Shown: positions 44,820 through 54,400 of the stretch, one piece after another
Layout of the letters: each line of letters starts with the position of its first letter
Position numbering within the stretch: position 1 is the stretch's first letter
Origin: an uncultured bacterium
GTDB lineage: Bacteria; Cyanobacteriota; Vampirovibrionia; Gastranaerophilales; Gastranaerophilaceae
Direction of reading: 5' to 3'
Assembly (NCBI GenBank): GCA_949298805.1
Contig: CASFXY010000008.1
Coordinates: forward strand, 1 to 64,000
DNA: 64,000 nucleotides
Made by a program: the position numbers and the translations under genes
Notes under the pieces: model-generated
What the model was told of the DNA's origin: nothing
Seen by the model: only the letters and a program-made list of their open reading frames with translations
The model's database searches: none

Positions 44820-45980
44820 CAAGCAATTAAGAACAATATCGGTATATTCATGAGCAAATTTATTCATAGCAGAGCGCATTTTAGCTTTGGCAATTTTTTC
44901 AAGTTCAAAATCGGGGCCACCTGACATATTTTGCCAATTTTTTCTCAGAATTTCTGCCAGTTCATTACTGTTATAAGGATTGAAATATATCGCTTCGGGT
45001 GGGGATTGTTCATAATGAACGTCAATTGAAGATAAAATTAAATTTTTACCGAGGCTCTTGGCTTCCTCAACTGTTGTAGACCAGCCTTCAAACAGTGATG
45101 GGTTAATAATCGAAACACAATTTCTCATTAAAAAATAAAGCGTAATATTATCAACAAGACCTAACATTTTGATATTATCGCACAGTTTATTATCATATAT
45201 GTATTTTTTTAAATCTGATACATAATCAGGATTACGATAATCATATTCAAAACCAGAGCAGACAACATTAATTTCAATACCTTGATTTTTTAATATACGA
45301 ACAGCTTCAAATAGCATTCTGTGATTTTTATGTTTCCAAAACTGGTTTGGCACATAAAAATATTTATCAGGCAAAGAATATTTCTTGCAAATAGTTTGTT
45401 TTAAATTGTCACACTTTGTATAAATATCAGGAGAGATATATGCAACAAAGTGCAAAACTCGTGCTTTGTGAATAAAATCAGGTGCGAATTTCTTATAGTC
45501 AGACAATGCAGAATTACTACTGAGTATTACTAAATTTGATTTATTGATTAAATCATTAAAATCACTGTTGCGTCTTGCAATTTCTTCATTACTAAACATT
45601 TGATGTAAATGCAAATGTTGAAAATCAGGTATCCAGCTAATGTGGGGCAAAAAAGTGACAGATTTGCCATGCGAAGTTATATGTATTGATTTTTTTTTAC
45701 AAAAATAATCGGACTTAAATACCTTTTTGCCAAAAATTAAAGAAAAAAACTTAATTAAATAATAGCCAAATGTATTTTTATCAATGATATTGGAATAAGG
45801 GTAAAGACACTTTGCACAACTGCTTCTTTGAGAAAAAATAAAAGGCTGAATACGAGGATTATCGCACATGCTAAGGGCGCAAAAAAGATTTTTAAAATAA
45901 TTTATTCCGCCAAACCAATCATTAGAATGCTGAAATAAAAATGCAACATTAATTTTTTCTGTTTTGGTACCATTTAACAT
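44808..45980 (-). CDS. GT4-family glycosyltransferase
   Basis: 390 residues in the GT-B fold pattern of group 1 glycosyltransferases. The N-terminal domain (INVAFLFQHSNDWFGG, with a GG loop) is followed by a C-terminal domain with FYVPNQFWKHKNHRMLFEA, the E-containing donor motif INPSLFEGWSTTVEEAKSLG, and a tail AEILRKNW. It transfers a nucleotide sugar to a glycan; donor and acceptor are unknown. The start ATG 45980 lies inside the 3' end of the epimerase gene (32-base overlap), so the genes are coupled. It is the last gene of the glycan operon that starts at 50205. Confidence 0.85.
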   Translation of the reverse strand: MLNGTKTEKINVAFLFQHSNDWFGGINYFKNLFCALSMCDNPRIQPFIFSQRSSCAKCLYPYSNIIDKNTFGYYLIKFFSLIFGKKVFKSDYFCKKKSIHITSHGKSVTFLPHISWIPDFQHLHLHQMFSNEEIARRNSDFNDLINKSNLVILSSNSALSDYKKFAPDFIHKARVLHFVAYISPDIYTKCDNLKQTICKKYSLPDKYFYVPNQFWKHKNHRMLFEAVRILKNQGIEINVVCSGFEYDYRNPDYVSDLKKYIYDNKLCDNIKMLGLVDNITLYFLMRNCVSIINPSLFEGWSTTVEEAKSLGKNLILSSIDVHYEQSPPEAIYFNPYNSNELAEILRKNWQNMSGGPDFELEKIAKAKMRSAMNKFAHEYTDIVLNCLSGN

Positions 45981-46869
45981 AATCAGCTATTCCATCTTCC
46001 ACTAAAACTTTTGGCTCAAATCCTAATGTCTTAAGCAAAGCTATATTGGCAGTAAGATTAACAGGGTCATATTTCCTTGTTACATTATCATACACCAATT
46101 CAAAATCATATCCAAATTCTCTTTTTATAATATTAAAAATATCATCCATTTTTACGGCATTACCGGTTGCGCAATTAATTGTTAATGAACTAAATTCACA
46201 GTGCAAAAGCAAATAAAAAATTTGTAATACATCTGCAATGTTTATAAAATCGCGCGTTTCATTGCCCGTACCTGAACAAATAAAATTTTTAATATTACTT
46301 AAACTACTTATTTTATTGCAGAAGTCCCATACAACCTGTTTTTTTAAACCGGCACCATACACAGAAAAAAGCCGCATTATGCAAAAATTAACACTGTATT
46401 TATTAAAATAATCTTTAATTATAGATTCACATTCCAATTTTAGTTTACCATATAGCGAAAGTGGTCGGCATTCATCAATTTCAGCAATATTGCCAATGTG
46501 CTTGGAACCGTAAACCGCAGCAGATGAAGCAAATATAATTTTAGCATCATGATTGTATTTAAGGACATAATTCAACAATTCCTTTATACTTTCAATGTCA
46601 TTACTATATGCGACTTTAGGACACATTTGCGCTGCGATAACCGTAGGAGAACCCGCGAAGTGAAAGATATAATCAAATTTTGTATCAAATAAGCTTAAAT
46701 TGGACTCTGTGACAGGACCTGAAATGCAATTTTTCGGGTTGGATTTATTTACATCCAACCCATATACGTTATATCCAAGCCGAGATAAATATTTATAGCA
46801 ATTTGAGCCTATAAATCCTGCCACACCGGTAATTAACACATTTTTCATTGAATTAATACAACTGTCCAT
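45949..46869 (-). CDS. NAD-dependent sugar epimerase/dehydratase (SDR)
   Basis: 306 residues. Rossmann GxxGxxG motif GVAGFIGSN (residues 15-23), then IFASSAAVYGSK and the catalytic YGKLKLE (YxxxK), all typical of extended SDRs such as GalE/RmlB/GMD relatives. RDFINIADVLQIF and the C-terminal domain bind the nucleotide sugar. The start may be ATG 46869 or, more typical of the family, ATG 46848 (MKNVLITG); neither has a clear ribosome site. It makes a nucleotide-sugar donor for the neighbouring glycosyltransferases. Confidence 0.85.
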   Translation of the reverse strand: MDSCINSMKNVLITGVAGFIGSNCYKYLSRLGYNVYGLDVNKSNPKNCISGPVTESNLSLFDTKFDYIFHFAGSPTVIAAQMCPKVAYSNDIESIKELLNYVLKYNHDAKIIFASSAAVYGSKHIGNIAEIDECRPLSLYGKLKLECESIIKDYFNKYSVNFCIMRLFSVYGAGLKKQVVWDFCNKISSLSNIKNFICSGTGNETRDFINIADVLQIFYLLLHCEFSSLTINCATGNAVKMDDIFNIIKREFGYDFELVYDNVTRKYDPVNLTANIALLKTLGFEPKVLVEDGIADYVKWYQNRKN

Positions 46870-46919
46870 AAAGATATATTAATATATTGCCAATGAAATA
46901 TGCAAATTATTGAATTATG

Positions 46920-47225
46920 CTAAATCTTGATTAAGAAAAATTTAGAATCCTTTAGTGCAAGAACTTTATGTTGCTCATCTTTTTTAAACATTAAAATGTC
47001 ATTCTCATCCAACAGAAATTTTTGTGCATCAAAATGCATTTCAATTTCACCGTCAATAACATATACTGCGGCATCACTTGCAGAGGTATGCGTATCAATA
47101 ATCTCGTCTTTTTTTAATACAACAACATTTAAACTGCAACCATTATTTTCAAGCAATGTTTTTCTTTGAAATTTTGCACCGTCTAATTGAACAATATCAC
47201 TTGCATTTAATACATTATAAAACAT
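46920..47225 (-). CDS. Small cupin-domain protein
   Basis: 101 residues, a single cupin barrel: VVVLKKDEIIDTHTSASDAA, then VYVIDGEIEMHFDAQ, with DENDILMFKKDEQHKVLAL. These are the cupin 1 (G(X)5HXH-like) and cupin 2 (GX5PXGX2H-like) strands, though the canonical histidines are only partly kept. GGAG precedes ATG 47225. It may bind a small ligand or metal, or isomerise a sugar; function not assigned. Part of the glycan operon, between the STELLO-like gene and the epimerase. Confidence 0.75.
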   Translation of the reverse strand: MFYNVLNASDIVQLDGAKFQRKTLLENNGCSLNVVVLKKDEIIDTHTSASDAAVYVIDGEIEMHFDAQKFLLDENDILMFKKDEQHKVLALKDSKFFLIKI

Positions 47226-47287
47226 AAATAATCTCCTTACTTTAATAATTATTTATGCTCAAAGCATTAAATACATCAGACAAATGT

Positions 47288-48277
47288 CTAAGAAATATCC
47301 TCAAGCCAAGCTTGCAATATATTTAATTCTTCTTTTTTTACTATATTTTCTACCAATAATGATTCATAAACGCTAAACATATTATCTTTTAAACTATTTG
47401 CCGGTTTTATTGAATTTATAGCAATATTGACAACACGTTGCGCCAACAAATAGCAAGGTATTTCGGACTCAAAATCTTTAAGATAATTATGCACATTTCT
47501 CTCTTGTATGGCGGTTGCCTTTGTAAAACAAAGATGAAAACCCTCATTCCACATTAAAGGTTGAGCAATCAACCCTCTTAAAATATCGGTAAAACGAAAT
47601 GTAACAGTAGAAGGCAAATAAAGCAGAGGAAAAAGCTCGCGCCTTGTAAATGTATTTTGAGAATTAAAGGGGCAAATAGTGCCTTTTGATAATGCCAATG
47701 AAGGTTTATTATCAAAAACACATTTATTGTTTTTTAATAAACGATAAATTGCATCCACATCAGGCTCATTATCAACAAGCCCTTGATAAATACCAATTTT
47801 TAAATCTGAAATTTGCAGCTCATTTTCATTTATAACACTTTTTTCATCATTAATAAGCTCAAGCGGGAAACCTCTTGGCCAGATATCACTATCCGAAAAG
47901 TACTTATATATATTTACAAATCCTCTATCCTGCGCAACAAATTTTTCCGCGGAGGCAAAGTCAGGCATGTACCAATTATCTTTTGGGTAATTGTCGTCAT
48001 CTGTTTCATAAATCACGTTTGCGCCATTATTGGCAGCAAAAATATAACCCAGCATTTTTCTTGAATAATGATTAAAAGGCAAAACTTTTTCTAATTTAGA
48101 ACCAATTGAGCAGTCATGCTTAATTAAATCAACCTTTGCTGCGGCATTTTTAATACTCCAGTTTTCAGGTGTTTTTCTGTCTCCAGCAACAATAATATAA
48201 TTATCACAATTACTCGCAAGCCTTAAAATGGCATCTGTCGGTTGAAAAATAGTAGTCAAAACAACAAAATTAGTCAA
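47288..48277 (-). CDS. STELLO-like (DUF288) glycosyltransferase-family protein
   Basis: 329 residues from TTG 48277, which is preceded by GGAGAT at 48284-48289 and whose TTGACTAA overlaps the stop of the upstream gene. A longer frame from ATG 48343 would overlap that gene by 74 bases. Motifs: FVVLTTIFQPTDAILRLA at the N terminus, VAGDRKTP, MLGYIFAANNGANVIYETDD, the metal-site-like DDDNYP. This matches the STELLO family first known from plant Golgi proteins and also found in bacteria. A GT-A fold nucleotide-sugar-dependent role in the glycan cluster is inferred. Confidence 0.75.
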   Translation of the reverse strand: MTNFVVLTTIFQPTDAILRLASNCDNYIIVAGDRKTPENWSIKNAAAKVDLIKHDCSIGSKLEKVLPFNHYSRKMLGYIFAANNGANVIYETDDDNYPKDNWYMPDFASAEKFVAQDRGFVNIYKYFSDSDIWPRGFPLELINDEKSVINENELQISDLKIGIYQGLVDNEPDVDAIYRLLKNNKCVFDNKPSLALSKGTICPFNSQNTFTRRELFPLLYLPSTVTFRFTDILRGLIAQPLMWNEGFHLCFTKATAIQERNVHNYLKDFESEIPCYLLAQRVVNIAINSIKPANSLKDNMFSVYESLLVENIVKKEELNILQAWLEDIS

Positions 48278-49241
48278 TGTCCATCTCCCACATAGAATAC
48301 TTAACAGGGTGTAATAAAAGATTTTTATCATCCCAATCGGCAAGTAGCTTTTTTACCGAATGATTATACTTATCCGGCAATTCATTCCTTCTGGCATCAG
48401 TTGCAGGATAATTAACGGTTGCATATTTAATATCCTTTGGCATAGAAAGTTTATCAAGGCAAATTGCCAGTGCAGTTGGTATAGCTACCTCTGCAAAAAT
48501 TCTTTTTGCAGCCATTGCGCCTGAAATATAAGCAAATTTCTTAAAATATTTAGCAGGGATTGCAAAGAAGTCCGAAAAACCACATGCAAAAGGAAAAACA
48601 TAATTGAGCGCCGAATTTGTTTCGACATAATTTTTTAGTAATTTAACACAATCAATAAGGGATGTTCTTAAATCATATTTATAAAAGAAACTGTTTTTAC
48701 GGTTTACGGGCACAAAATCTTGCAAGTACCTCAATTTATTTTCACTTATCAAAGAAGGTGTCATGCCTAAGGACTTATACTTATCAAGCATTGTATCAAC
48801 ATCGGGTAAAATACCATCAAGTTCATGTTTGTCTTCATCATAAATATATGACAATAGTGTCGGGAAAAGCCAGATTTTAGAAATAAGATGTGACTCGTTC
48901 ATAACAAAAATATTTCTTGCAATATATCCTGTATTTTCATCCATTTTCAGCATATCAAGCATTGTGTCTTTAGAAAAATCAGGACGCATTAAAACATCAT
49001 CGCCCATAAAAACATAGTGAGAAAACTCATCATGATAAATACTCGAAAATGCTTGTGCTATATATCCCTGAAATTGATAAGAATTTTCATAAACAGGAAT
49101 TATATCAACATTATTACCTCTGTAATAAGGCATGATATGATAAATCTTGTCAAATCTGTTTCCATATAACTTATTGATTTTATCAACATTTTTTACAAAA
49201 GGGTGATTATATATAACAACAAGACAAACTTTTTCCTGCAT
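48270..49241 (-). CDS. Putative glycosyltransferase-like protein (paralogue 2)
   Basis: 323 residues. An N-terminal half with VCLVVIYNHPFVKNVDKIN and YRGNNVDIIPVYENSYQFQGY leads to FSHYVFMGDDVLMRPDF. The GDD is placed where GT-A enzymes carry the DxD metal motif. The C-terminal half (FACGFSDFFAIPAKYF) is shared with its neighbour at 49243. AAAGGAGG precedes ATG 49241. I do not recognise a named family; a glycan-modifying role is inferred from the neighbours, STELLO-like and GT4 genes downstream. Confidence 0.6.
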   Translation of the reverse strand: MQEKVCLVVIYNHPFVKNVDKINKLYGNRFDKIYHIMPYYRGNNVDIIPVYENSYQFQGYIAQAFSSIYHDEFSHYVFMGDDVLMRPDFSKDTMLDMLKMDENTGYIARNIFVMNESHLISKIWLFPTLLSYIYDEDKHELDGILPDVDTMLDKYKSLGMTPSLISENKLRYLQDFVPVNRKNSFFYKYDLRTSLIDCVKLLKNYVETNSALNYVFPFACGFSDFFAIPAKYFKKFAYISGAMAAKRIFAEVAIPTALAICLDKLSMPKDIKYATVNYPATDARRNELPDKYNHSVKKLLADWDDKNLLLHPVKYSMWEMDID

Positions 49242-49242
49242 A

Positions 49243-50205
49243 TCAGACCTCCTTTACATCCCATTTGTCTAACATTATTGGATGTGCAAGCAAGTGTTTG
49301 CTATCTGATAAAAATGAATTTAAATTATGCGAGAATTGACTCCAAAGCGCGCTTTCATCTTTAATTATATCAATTAGATTTTCTTGCAGAATATCCTTTT
49401 TCATAACAATTTTTTCACATGAGAAAACAAGACTATTGGCAAAGCCGATATTATGGTGCATTCGAGCAGAAGCAAATAATCCGCAATAATGTGCAAACTT
49501 AGGAATTGCAGCTTTTGGCAGAATAAAAAAGTTAGAGTCAGAAGCAACAAAAGGATAAATTGTAACCAACTTTTCTTTTTCAACCTTTGAGCTAAAGCCA
49601 TCGGTCAAAGTTTTTATATTCATGTTCCCATATTCAAGATTTAACTTAAAAGAATGAGTGTGAATTCTACCGTGAATAAGATTTTCAACAAGATAAGAAA
49701 AATAATCCGTATATATATAAGGTGCTTTAACACCAAATTTTGAATAAATAGCTCGGGCATCTACCTTTAAAGGAATAAATTCTCTTATTTCAGCACCGTT
49801 TTTTCTGTATGTATAATTATACACACTGACAAAAGCCCAATCGGTACTGTGCATTGTATCAATCGAAACAGGGAAAATATCATCGGCAATAAATGCAGAA
49901 TCATCATCAATTTTGAATTTATCTTTATAATTAAAAGAATTAATTTCCGGATTTAATATGCAATCCTGTGTCATAAAGATATAGTGCGTAAAATCATCAA
50001 AAGGTAGCCTGCACAATGCCTGAGGAATATATCCGCACATTTGATATTTATTCTCAAAAACTGCAGCAACATTTTCTCTGCCGCCATCGTAAAGTGGCAT
50101 AATGTGTAAAATATAATCAAAATTATTCTTATATAAAATCTCGAATTTATCAATTAAAGAACAGTTGTAATTTTTATACAAAATTGCAAGACAAACTTTT
50201 GACAT
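49243..50205 (-). CDS. Putative glycosyltransferase-like protein (paralogue 1)
   Basis: 320 residues from ATG 50205, set by TTGGAG 7 bases upstream; the frame stays open through the tRNA upstream but that is accidental. It is collinear with the paralogue at 48270: VCLAILYKNYN, LHIMPLYDGGRENVAAVFEN, FTHYIFMTQDCILNPE and the C-terminal FVASDSNFFILPKAAI. The metal-site GDD of the paralogue is TQD here. The first gene of the glycan operon, 23 bases after tRNA-Ser(GGA), with only 1 base to the next gene. Function inferred from context only. Confidence 0.6.
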   Translation of the reverse strand: MSKVCLAILYKNYNCSLIDKFEILYKNNFDYILHIMPLYDGGRENVAAVFENKYQMCGYIPQALCRLPFDDFTHYIFMTQDCILNPEINSFNYKDKFKIDDDSAFIADDIFPVSIDTMHSTDWAFVSVYNYTYRKNGAEIREFIPLKVDARAIYSKFGVKAPYIYTDYFSYLVENLIHGRIHTHSFKLNLEYGNMNIKTLTDGFSSKVEKEKLVTIYPFVASDSNFFILPKAAIPKFAHYCGLFASARMHHNIGFANSLVFSCEKIVMKKDILQENLIDIIKDESALWSQFSHNLNSFLSDSKHLLAHPIMLDKWDVKEV

Positions 50206-50228
50206 TATAACTCCAATAACAGTTAAAA

Positions 50229-50315
50229 CGGAGAGGGGGGGATTCGAACCCCCGGTGGAGTTTCCCCCACACAAACGTTCCAGGTTTGCACCTTAAACCA
50301 CTCGGACACCTCTCC
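50229..50315 (-). tRNA. tRNA-Ser(GGA)
   Basis: An 87-base class II tRNA on the minus strand. Acceptor GGAGAGG/CCTCTCC, D arm TGTCCGAGTGGTT, T arm GGTTCGAATCC, and a long variable arm (TGTGGGGGAAACTCCACC). Anticodon loop CTGGAAC, anticodon GGA, reading UCC/UCU. CCA is not encoded. Confidence 0.95.
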
Positions 50316-50373
50316 ATGGCTTAACATAACTATATTAACCAAAATTAAAAAAGAAGTAAATAATGCATTTAAA

Positions 50374-51084
50374 TCAGAATTTAAACTCATACATCCTGTT
50401 TTGCAATTTTAATATTGCTTGCAGTTTATTTTTTACTCCAAGTTTTTTATATATACTTGTCAAATGCATTTTCACCGTATGCCTTGAAATACATAGCACT
50501 CTGCCAATATCTTCGTAGTCATCACATCTGGCAGCAACAGAGATAACCTCCAGTTCTCTTTCTGTAAGGTTAATTTGTTCTTCAATCGGCTTGTCGATTG
50601 GCAATTGATTCATTTGATTCATGTGCGATATTAATCTATAAATAAAATTGCTCATACTGCTGTCATAATAAGCACCACCTTGTGAAACTAAATCAATGGC
50701 TCTGATTAATTCATCTGCTTCGCAATTTTGAGAACAATAGCCTTTTACGCCTGCGACTACGGTAGAACAAAACTCGGCTTCATCAACATTCTTGGATAGT
50801 ACAACCTTTTTAATAAGAGGTTGCTCGAAATGAACTTTTTTTACTGTATCATATTGAAATTCGGCACCGGAAAATGAAGAAAAAACAACAATATTTGGTT
50901 TTAGTTCATAAATTGAATCAGAACAATTGTCACAATATGACGACTCACCGACAACACAAATTTTTTTTGACGAGATAAATTGTCCGCGTAATTTTGAGCG
51001 AATAATTTTATCACTTTCGATAATAAAAACAGCACTTTTATTACGATTTTCAATCGCTTCTTGGGGAGAAGATGCGCAATACAT
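50374..51084 (-). CDS. LuxR-type regulator with degenerate, cysteine-rich receiver domain
   Basis: 236 residues. The C-terminal LuxR helix-turn-helix (about 171-230: INLTERELEVISVAARCDD, IGRVLCISRHTVKMHLTSI) is intact. The N-terminal domain aligns with a receiver (AVFIIESDKIIRSKL, IVVFSSFSG, KVVLSKN, VKGYCSQN), but the phospho-acceptor position is S69 and the conserved lysine position in GYxxK is lost, so it should not be phosphorylated normally. Cysteines 3, 43, 51, 54, 106, 117 and 121 include a CxxC (51-54) and a CxxxC (117-121). The signal input may be redox or metal; this is inference. A single gene between the glycan operon's tRNA and clpC. Confidence 0.82.
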   Translation of the reverse strand: MYCASSPQEAIENRNKSAVFIIESDKIIRSKLRGQFISSKKICVVGESSYCDNCSDSIYELKPNIVVFSSFSGAEFQYDTVKKVHFEQPLIKKVVLSKNVDEAEFCSTVVAGVKGYCSQNCEADELIRAIDLVSQGGAYYDSSMSNFIYRLISHMNQMNQLPIDKPIEEQINLTERELEVISVAARCDDYEDIGRVLCISRHTVKMHLTSIYKKLGVKNKLQAILKLQNRMYEFKF

Positions 51085-51181
51085 GTAAAAACTTTCTATT
51101 ATAAAAACAATTTACATTAATATAAAATTGATAAATAAAATTATTTGACACATTTGAAAAAAAATTTTAATAATGAAAAAC

Positions 51182-51217
51182 GCAAATTCCCAAAAGCTTT
51201 GTTAGACGGGCATTTGC
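51182..51217 (-). terminator. Terminator of clpC
   Basis: GCAAATTCCC (51182-51191) and GGGCATTTGC (51208-51217) pair with one mismatch; on the minus strand GTTTTTC follows the stem. It lies 31 bases past the clpC stop. Confidence 0.7.
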
Positions 51218-51247
51218 ATTTTAAAGTTTTACAAAAATTAACAATTA

Positions 51248-53698
51248 TCAGTCATTTTTCTTTTCGATAACAATCTGCTCATCGCGCATATCCATAATAA
51301 GCTTGTCGTTCGGCTGATAATTTCCGGTCAATATTTCTTCGGCAAGAACATCTTCAACTTTTTTCTGAATAACCCTGCGCAATGGACGCGCACCGTAGGT
51401 TTCCGAATACCCTTCTTTAGCCAGATAATCCTTTGCGGCATCCGTAACCTCGATAGAAAGCTCGCGCTCGCCCAAACGTTTGAATAAATCATTAAGCATT
51501 AAGTCAACAATCTCGCGAATTTCTTCTTTATTCAAGTGCGCAAATACAATAATATCATCTATCCTGTTAAGAAATTCGGGGCGAAAAGCTTTTTTAAGTT
51601 CTTCCATAACAGTGTCCTTAAGTTTTTCGTATTTATCTTTTTTCTCATCATTTGAAACAGAAAAACCAAGTTTAGAAGTATTTTGTATCATGTGAGCACC
51701 GACATTTGATGTCATTATTATAATTGTATTTTTAAAACTTACATGTCTGCCTTTTGAATCCGTAAGCCTACCATCATCTAATATTTGCAGCATGATATTA
51801 AAAACATCAGGGTGCGCTTTTTCAATCTCATCAAATAGCACAACCGAATAAGGTTTTTTTCTGATAATTTCGGTCATGTGTCCGCCATCATCATAACCCA
51901 CATACCCCGGAGGAGAACCTATAAGCTTCGCCGTTGTATGTTTTTCCATAAATTCGGACATATCAATTCTAACCATATTATCTTCAGAACCAAAAACTGC
52001 CTCAGCTAAAGCTTTTGCAAGTTCTGTTTTACCGACACCCGTGGGTCCTGAAAAAATAAAGCTGCCAATGGGTCTGTTAGGACTTTTTAGCCCGACACGA
52101 GCACGCCTGATAGCCTTTGAGATAGAAACTACTGCCTCATGCTGACCGATAACACGCGCATGTAAGGTATCTTCCAACTTAAGAAGTCTTTGTGATTCGC
52201 CCTCGGTAATTTTAGTCACGGGAATACCAGTTATTGTCGAAATTACTTGTGCAACTTCCTCTACTCCGACAGTTGGCTTATTTTCGTCTTGTTCATTTCT
52301 CCACTTTTCTTGGATTTCACGAATTTTATCTTTTAGATTTGCCTCATCATCACGCAAATCGGAAGCTTTTTCAAATTCCTGATTGCGAATTGCTTCTTCT
52401 TTCTCTTTAATTATTTCTTTTAATTGCTTTTCCAATTCACGACCTTCAGGCGGTAGCGCAGAAACATTTAACCTGACTTTTGAGCTTGCTTCGTCAATAA
52501 TGTCAATGGCTTTGTCAGGTAAAAATCTCTCTGTAATAAACTTACTGGAAAGCTCAGTTGCAGCAACGATTGCCTCATCGGAAATAATTAATTTATGATG
52601 TTCTTCATACTTAGGCTTCAAACCGCGAATAATTTCAATTGTTTCTTCAACAGAGGGCTGATCGACAATTACAGGCTGAAAACGTCTTTCCAGTGCGGAA
52701 TCCTTTTCAATATGCTTTCTGTATTCATCTAAGGTTGTTGCACCAATTACTTGTATTTCACCCCTGGAAAGAGCCGGTTTTAAAATATTAGCAGCATCAA
52801 TTGCACCCTCTGCGGCACCTGCACCAATAAGTGTATGCATTTCATCAATAACCAGAATAACATTACCTGCCTGACGAATTTCATCCATGATTTTTTTAAG
52901 TCTTTCTTCAAATTCTCCGCGATACTTTGTACCGGCAACAAGAAGACCCATATCAAGTTGAATTATTTTTTTATTTTCAAGTATATCAGGAACTTCACAG
53001 TCAACGATTTTTTGTGCAAGCCCCTGTGCTATAGCCGTCTTACCGACACCAGGTTCGCCTATTAAAATCGGATTGTTCTTTGTTCTTCGTGCAAGGATTT
53101 GAATAACTCTTTCAATTTCTTTTTCGCGTCCCACAACAGGATCCAGTCGGAGTTCTTGTGCAGCAAGTGTTAAATCTGTACCAAATTCATCTAAACTTGG
53201 AGTTTTAACCTTACTTTGAGAAGCACCGGGGGTAGCTGTCTGTTGTCCAGACGATGTTGTTTTTGTTTCACCAAGAAGCTTGATAACATTACTGCGACAC
53301 TTATTTAAATCTACACCAAGGTTTTCCAAAACTTTTGCAGCAACACCTTCGCCTTCGCGAATCAAGCCCAAAAGCAAATGTTCCGTGCCAATGTAATTAT
53401 GGCCCAACTGTCTTGCTTCATCCCATGACAACTCAAGAACTTTTTTTGCACGAGGAGTAAAGGGTATTTCTACTGCCACAAAACCGCTGCCACGTCCTAT
53501 AATTTTTTCAACCTGAGCACGGGCATCTTTAATTGTAACCCCCATGGATTTCAAGGTTTTTGCGGCAATTCCCGTGCCTTCACCTATCAAGCCAAGCAAC
53601 ACCTGCTCAGTTCCTACAAAATTATGTCCAAGTCGTCTTGCTTCCTCTTGAGCAAGCATAATTACACGTATTGCCTTTTCGGTAAATCTTTCAAACAT
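51248..53698 (-). CDS. clpC: ClpC-type AAA+ chaperone/protease ATPase
   Basis: 816 residues, usual ClpC length. Two Clp-N repeats (about 1-145: [30 protein letters not shown]). First AAA domain with Walker [10 protein letters not shown] and Walker [16 protein letters not shown]-like middle region (about 420-455: [19 protein letters not shown]). Second AAA domain with Walker [15 protein letters not shown] and the C-terminal ClpB D2-small domain. An LGF segment (SKLGFS) in D2 is the ClpP-binding loop type. It unfolds proteins for ClpP degradation. [20 protein letters not shown] is the cyanobacterial/Firmicute ClpC N terminus. Confidence 0.96.
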   Translation of the reverse strand: MFERFTEKAIRVIMLAQEEARRLGHNFVGTEQVLLGLIGEGTGIAAKTLKSMGVTIKDARAQVEKIIGRGSGFVAVEIPFTPRAKKVLELSWDEARQLGHNYIGTEHLLLGLIREGEGVAAKVLENLGVDLNKCRSNVIKLLGETKTTSSGQQTATPGASQSKVKTPSLDEFGTDLTLAAQELRLDPVVGREKEIERVIQILARRTKNNPILIGEPGVGKTAIAQGLAQKIVDCEVPDILENKKIIQLDMGLLVAGTKYRGEFEERLKKIMDEIRQAGNVILVIDEMHTLIGAGAAEGAIDAANILKPALSRGEIQVIGATTLDEYRKHIEKDSALERRFQPVIVDQPSVEETIEIIRGLKPKYEEHHKLIISDEAIVAATELSSKFITERFLPDKAIDIIDEASSKVRLNVSALPPEGRELEKQLKEIIKEKEEAIRNQEFEKASDLRDDEANLKDKIREIQEKWRNEQDENKPTVGVEEVAQVISTITGIPVTKITEGESQRLLKLEDTLHARVIGQHEAVVSISKAIRRARVGLKSPNRPIGSFIFSGPTGVGKTELAKALAEAVFGSEDNMVRIDMSEFMEKHTTAKLIGSPPGYVGYDDGGHMTEIIRKKPYSVVLFDEIEKAHPDVFNIMLQILDDGRLTDSKGRHVSFKNTIIIMTSNVGAHMIQNTSKLGFSVSNDEKKDKYEKLKDTVMEELKKAFRPEFLNRIDDIIVFAHLNKEEIREIVDLMLNDLFKRLGERELSIEVTDAAKDYLAKEGYSETYGARPLRRVIQKKVEDVLAEEILTGNYQPNDKLIMDMRDEQIVIEKKND

Positions 53699-53775
53699 TA
53701 CTGTGAACTTCCTAATTAATAACTAATTCTATAGTTTATATTACATCAAAAAAAATGAGTTTCAATTAAAAATTA

Positions 53776-54210
53776 CTACTCAATCATATCAATTCTGCGT
53801 TTATGTCTGCCGCCTTCAAAGCCTGTTTTTAACCACACATCAACAATATCAAGAGCAAGGTTTTGACCTATTACACGCTCGCCCAAACATAAAATATTTG
53901 CATTGTTATGTGCACGAGAAACTCTTGCCGAGTAGGTGTTTTCTAAACAAACCGCACGTACTCCCTTTGTTTTGTTAGCAGTAATTGACATACCGATACC
54001 AGTACCGCAAACAAGAATTCCGCGCTCAAAATTACCTGCAGCAACTTGCTGAGCGACTTCTTTTGCAACTACAGGGTAATCGCTTTGTTCAAGCGAATAT
54101 ATTCCAAAATCTTTATATTCAATATTATGAACACTTAAGTATTCAAGAATTTTTTCTTTCAAATGAAATCCGCCATGGTCACAACCGATTGCAATTTTAA
54201 GATTTTCCAT
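53776..54210 (-). CDS. rpiB: Ribose-5-phosphate isomerase B
   Basis: 144 residues, normal RpiB/LacAB length. Family motifs: GCDHGGFHLKE at the N terminus, GILVCGTGIGMSITANK with the catalytic cysteine, and VRAVCLENTYSARVSRAHN. It interconverts ribose 5-phosphate and ribulose 5-phosphate in the cytoplasm, pentose phosphate pathway. It is divergent from the fba gene. Length and HGG/CGTGIG motifs distinguish it from RpiA. Confidence 0.93.
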   Translation of the reverse strand: MENLKIAIGCDHGGFHLKEKILEYLSVHNIEYKDFGIYSLEQSDYPVVAKEVAQQVAAGNFERGILVCGTGIGMSITANKTKGVRAVCLENTYSARVSRAHNNANILCLGERVIGQNLALDIVDVWLKTGFEGGRHKRRIDMIE

Positions 54211-54356
54211 ACAATAAAACTCCCATTAAACTGTTAATATAAATTATACAGTTTTTTTGGGAGTGTGTAAACAAGTTAAAATTATATGGAATGTAAAAAA
54301 TAAATTATGTCAGTCAGTTAAAAAAATTAGAGAACTTGTATTTAAAAGAATTTTGT

Positions 54357-54362
54357 TATAAT
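54357..54362 (+). promoter_or_regulatory. -10 element upstream of fba
   Basis: TATAAT, 38 bases before ATG 54401. The -35 region (CTTGTA at 54335-54340) is a weak match. A ribosome site GAGGATAA stands before the ATG. Confidence 0.45.
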
Positions 54363-54400
54363 ATTAAACCCGTATACGGTACATTAATGAGGATAATCTT

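Noticed and set aside
50205-50274. N-terminal extension of the GT-like protein into tRNA-Ser
   Set aside because: The frame is open by chance through the tRNA gene; ATG 50205 has GGAG at 7 bases.
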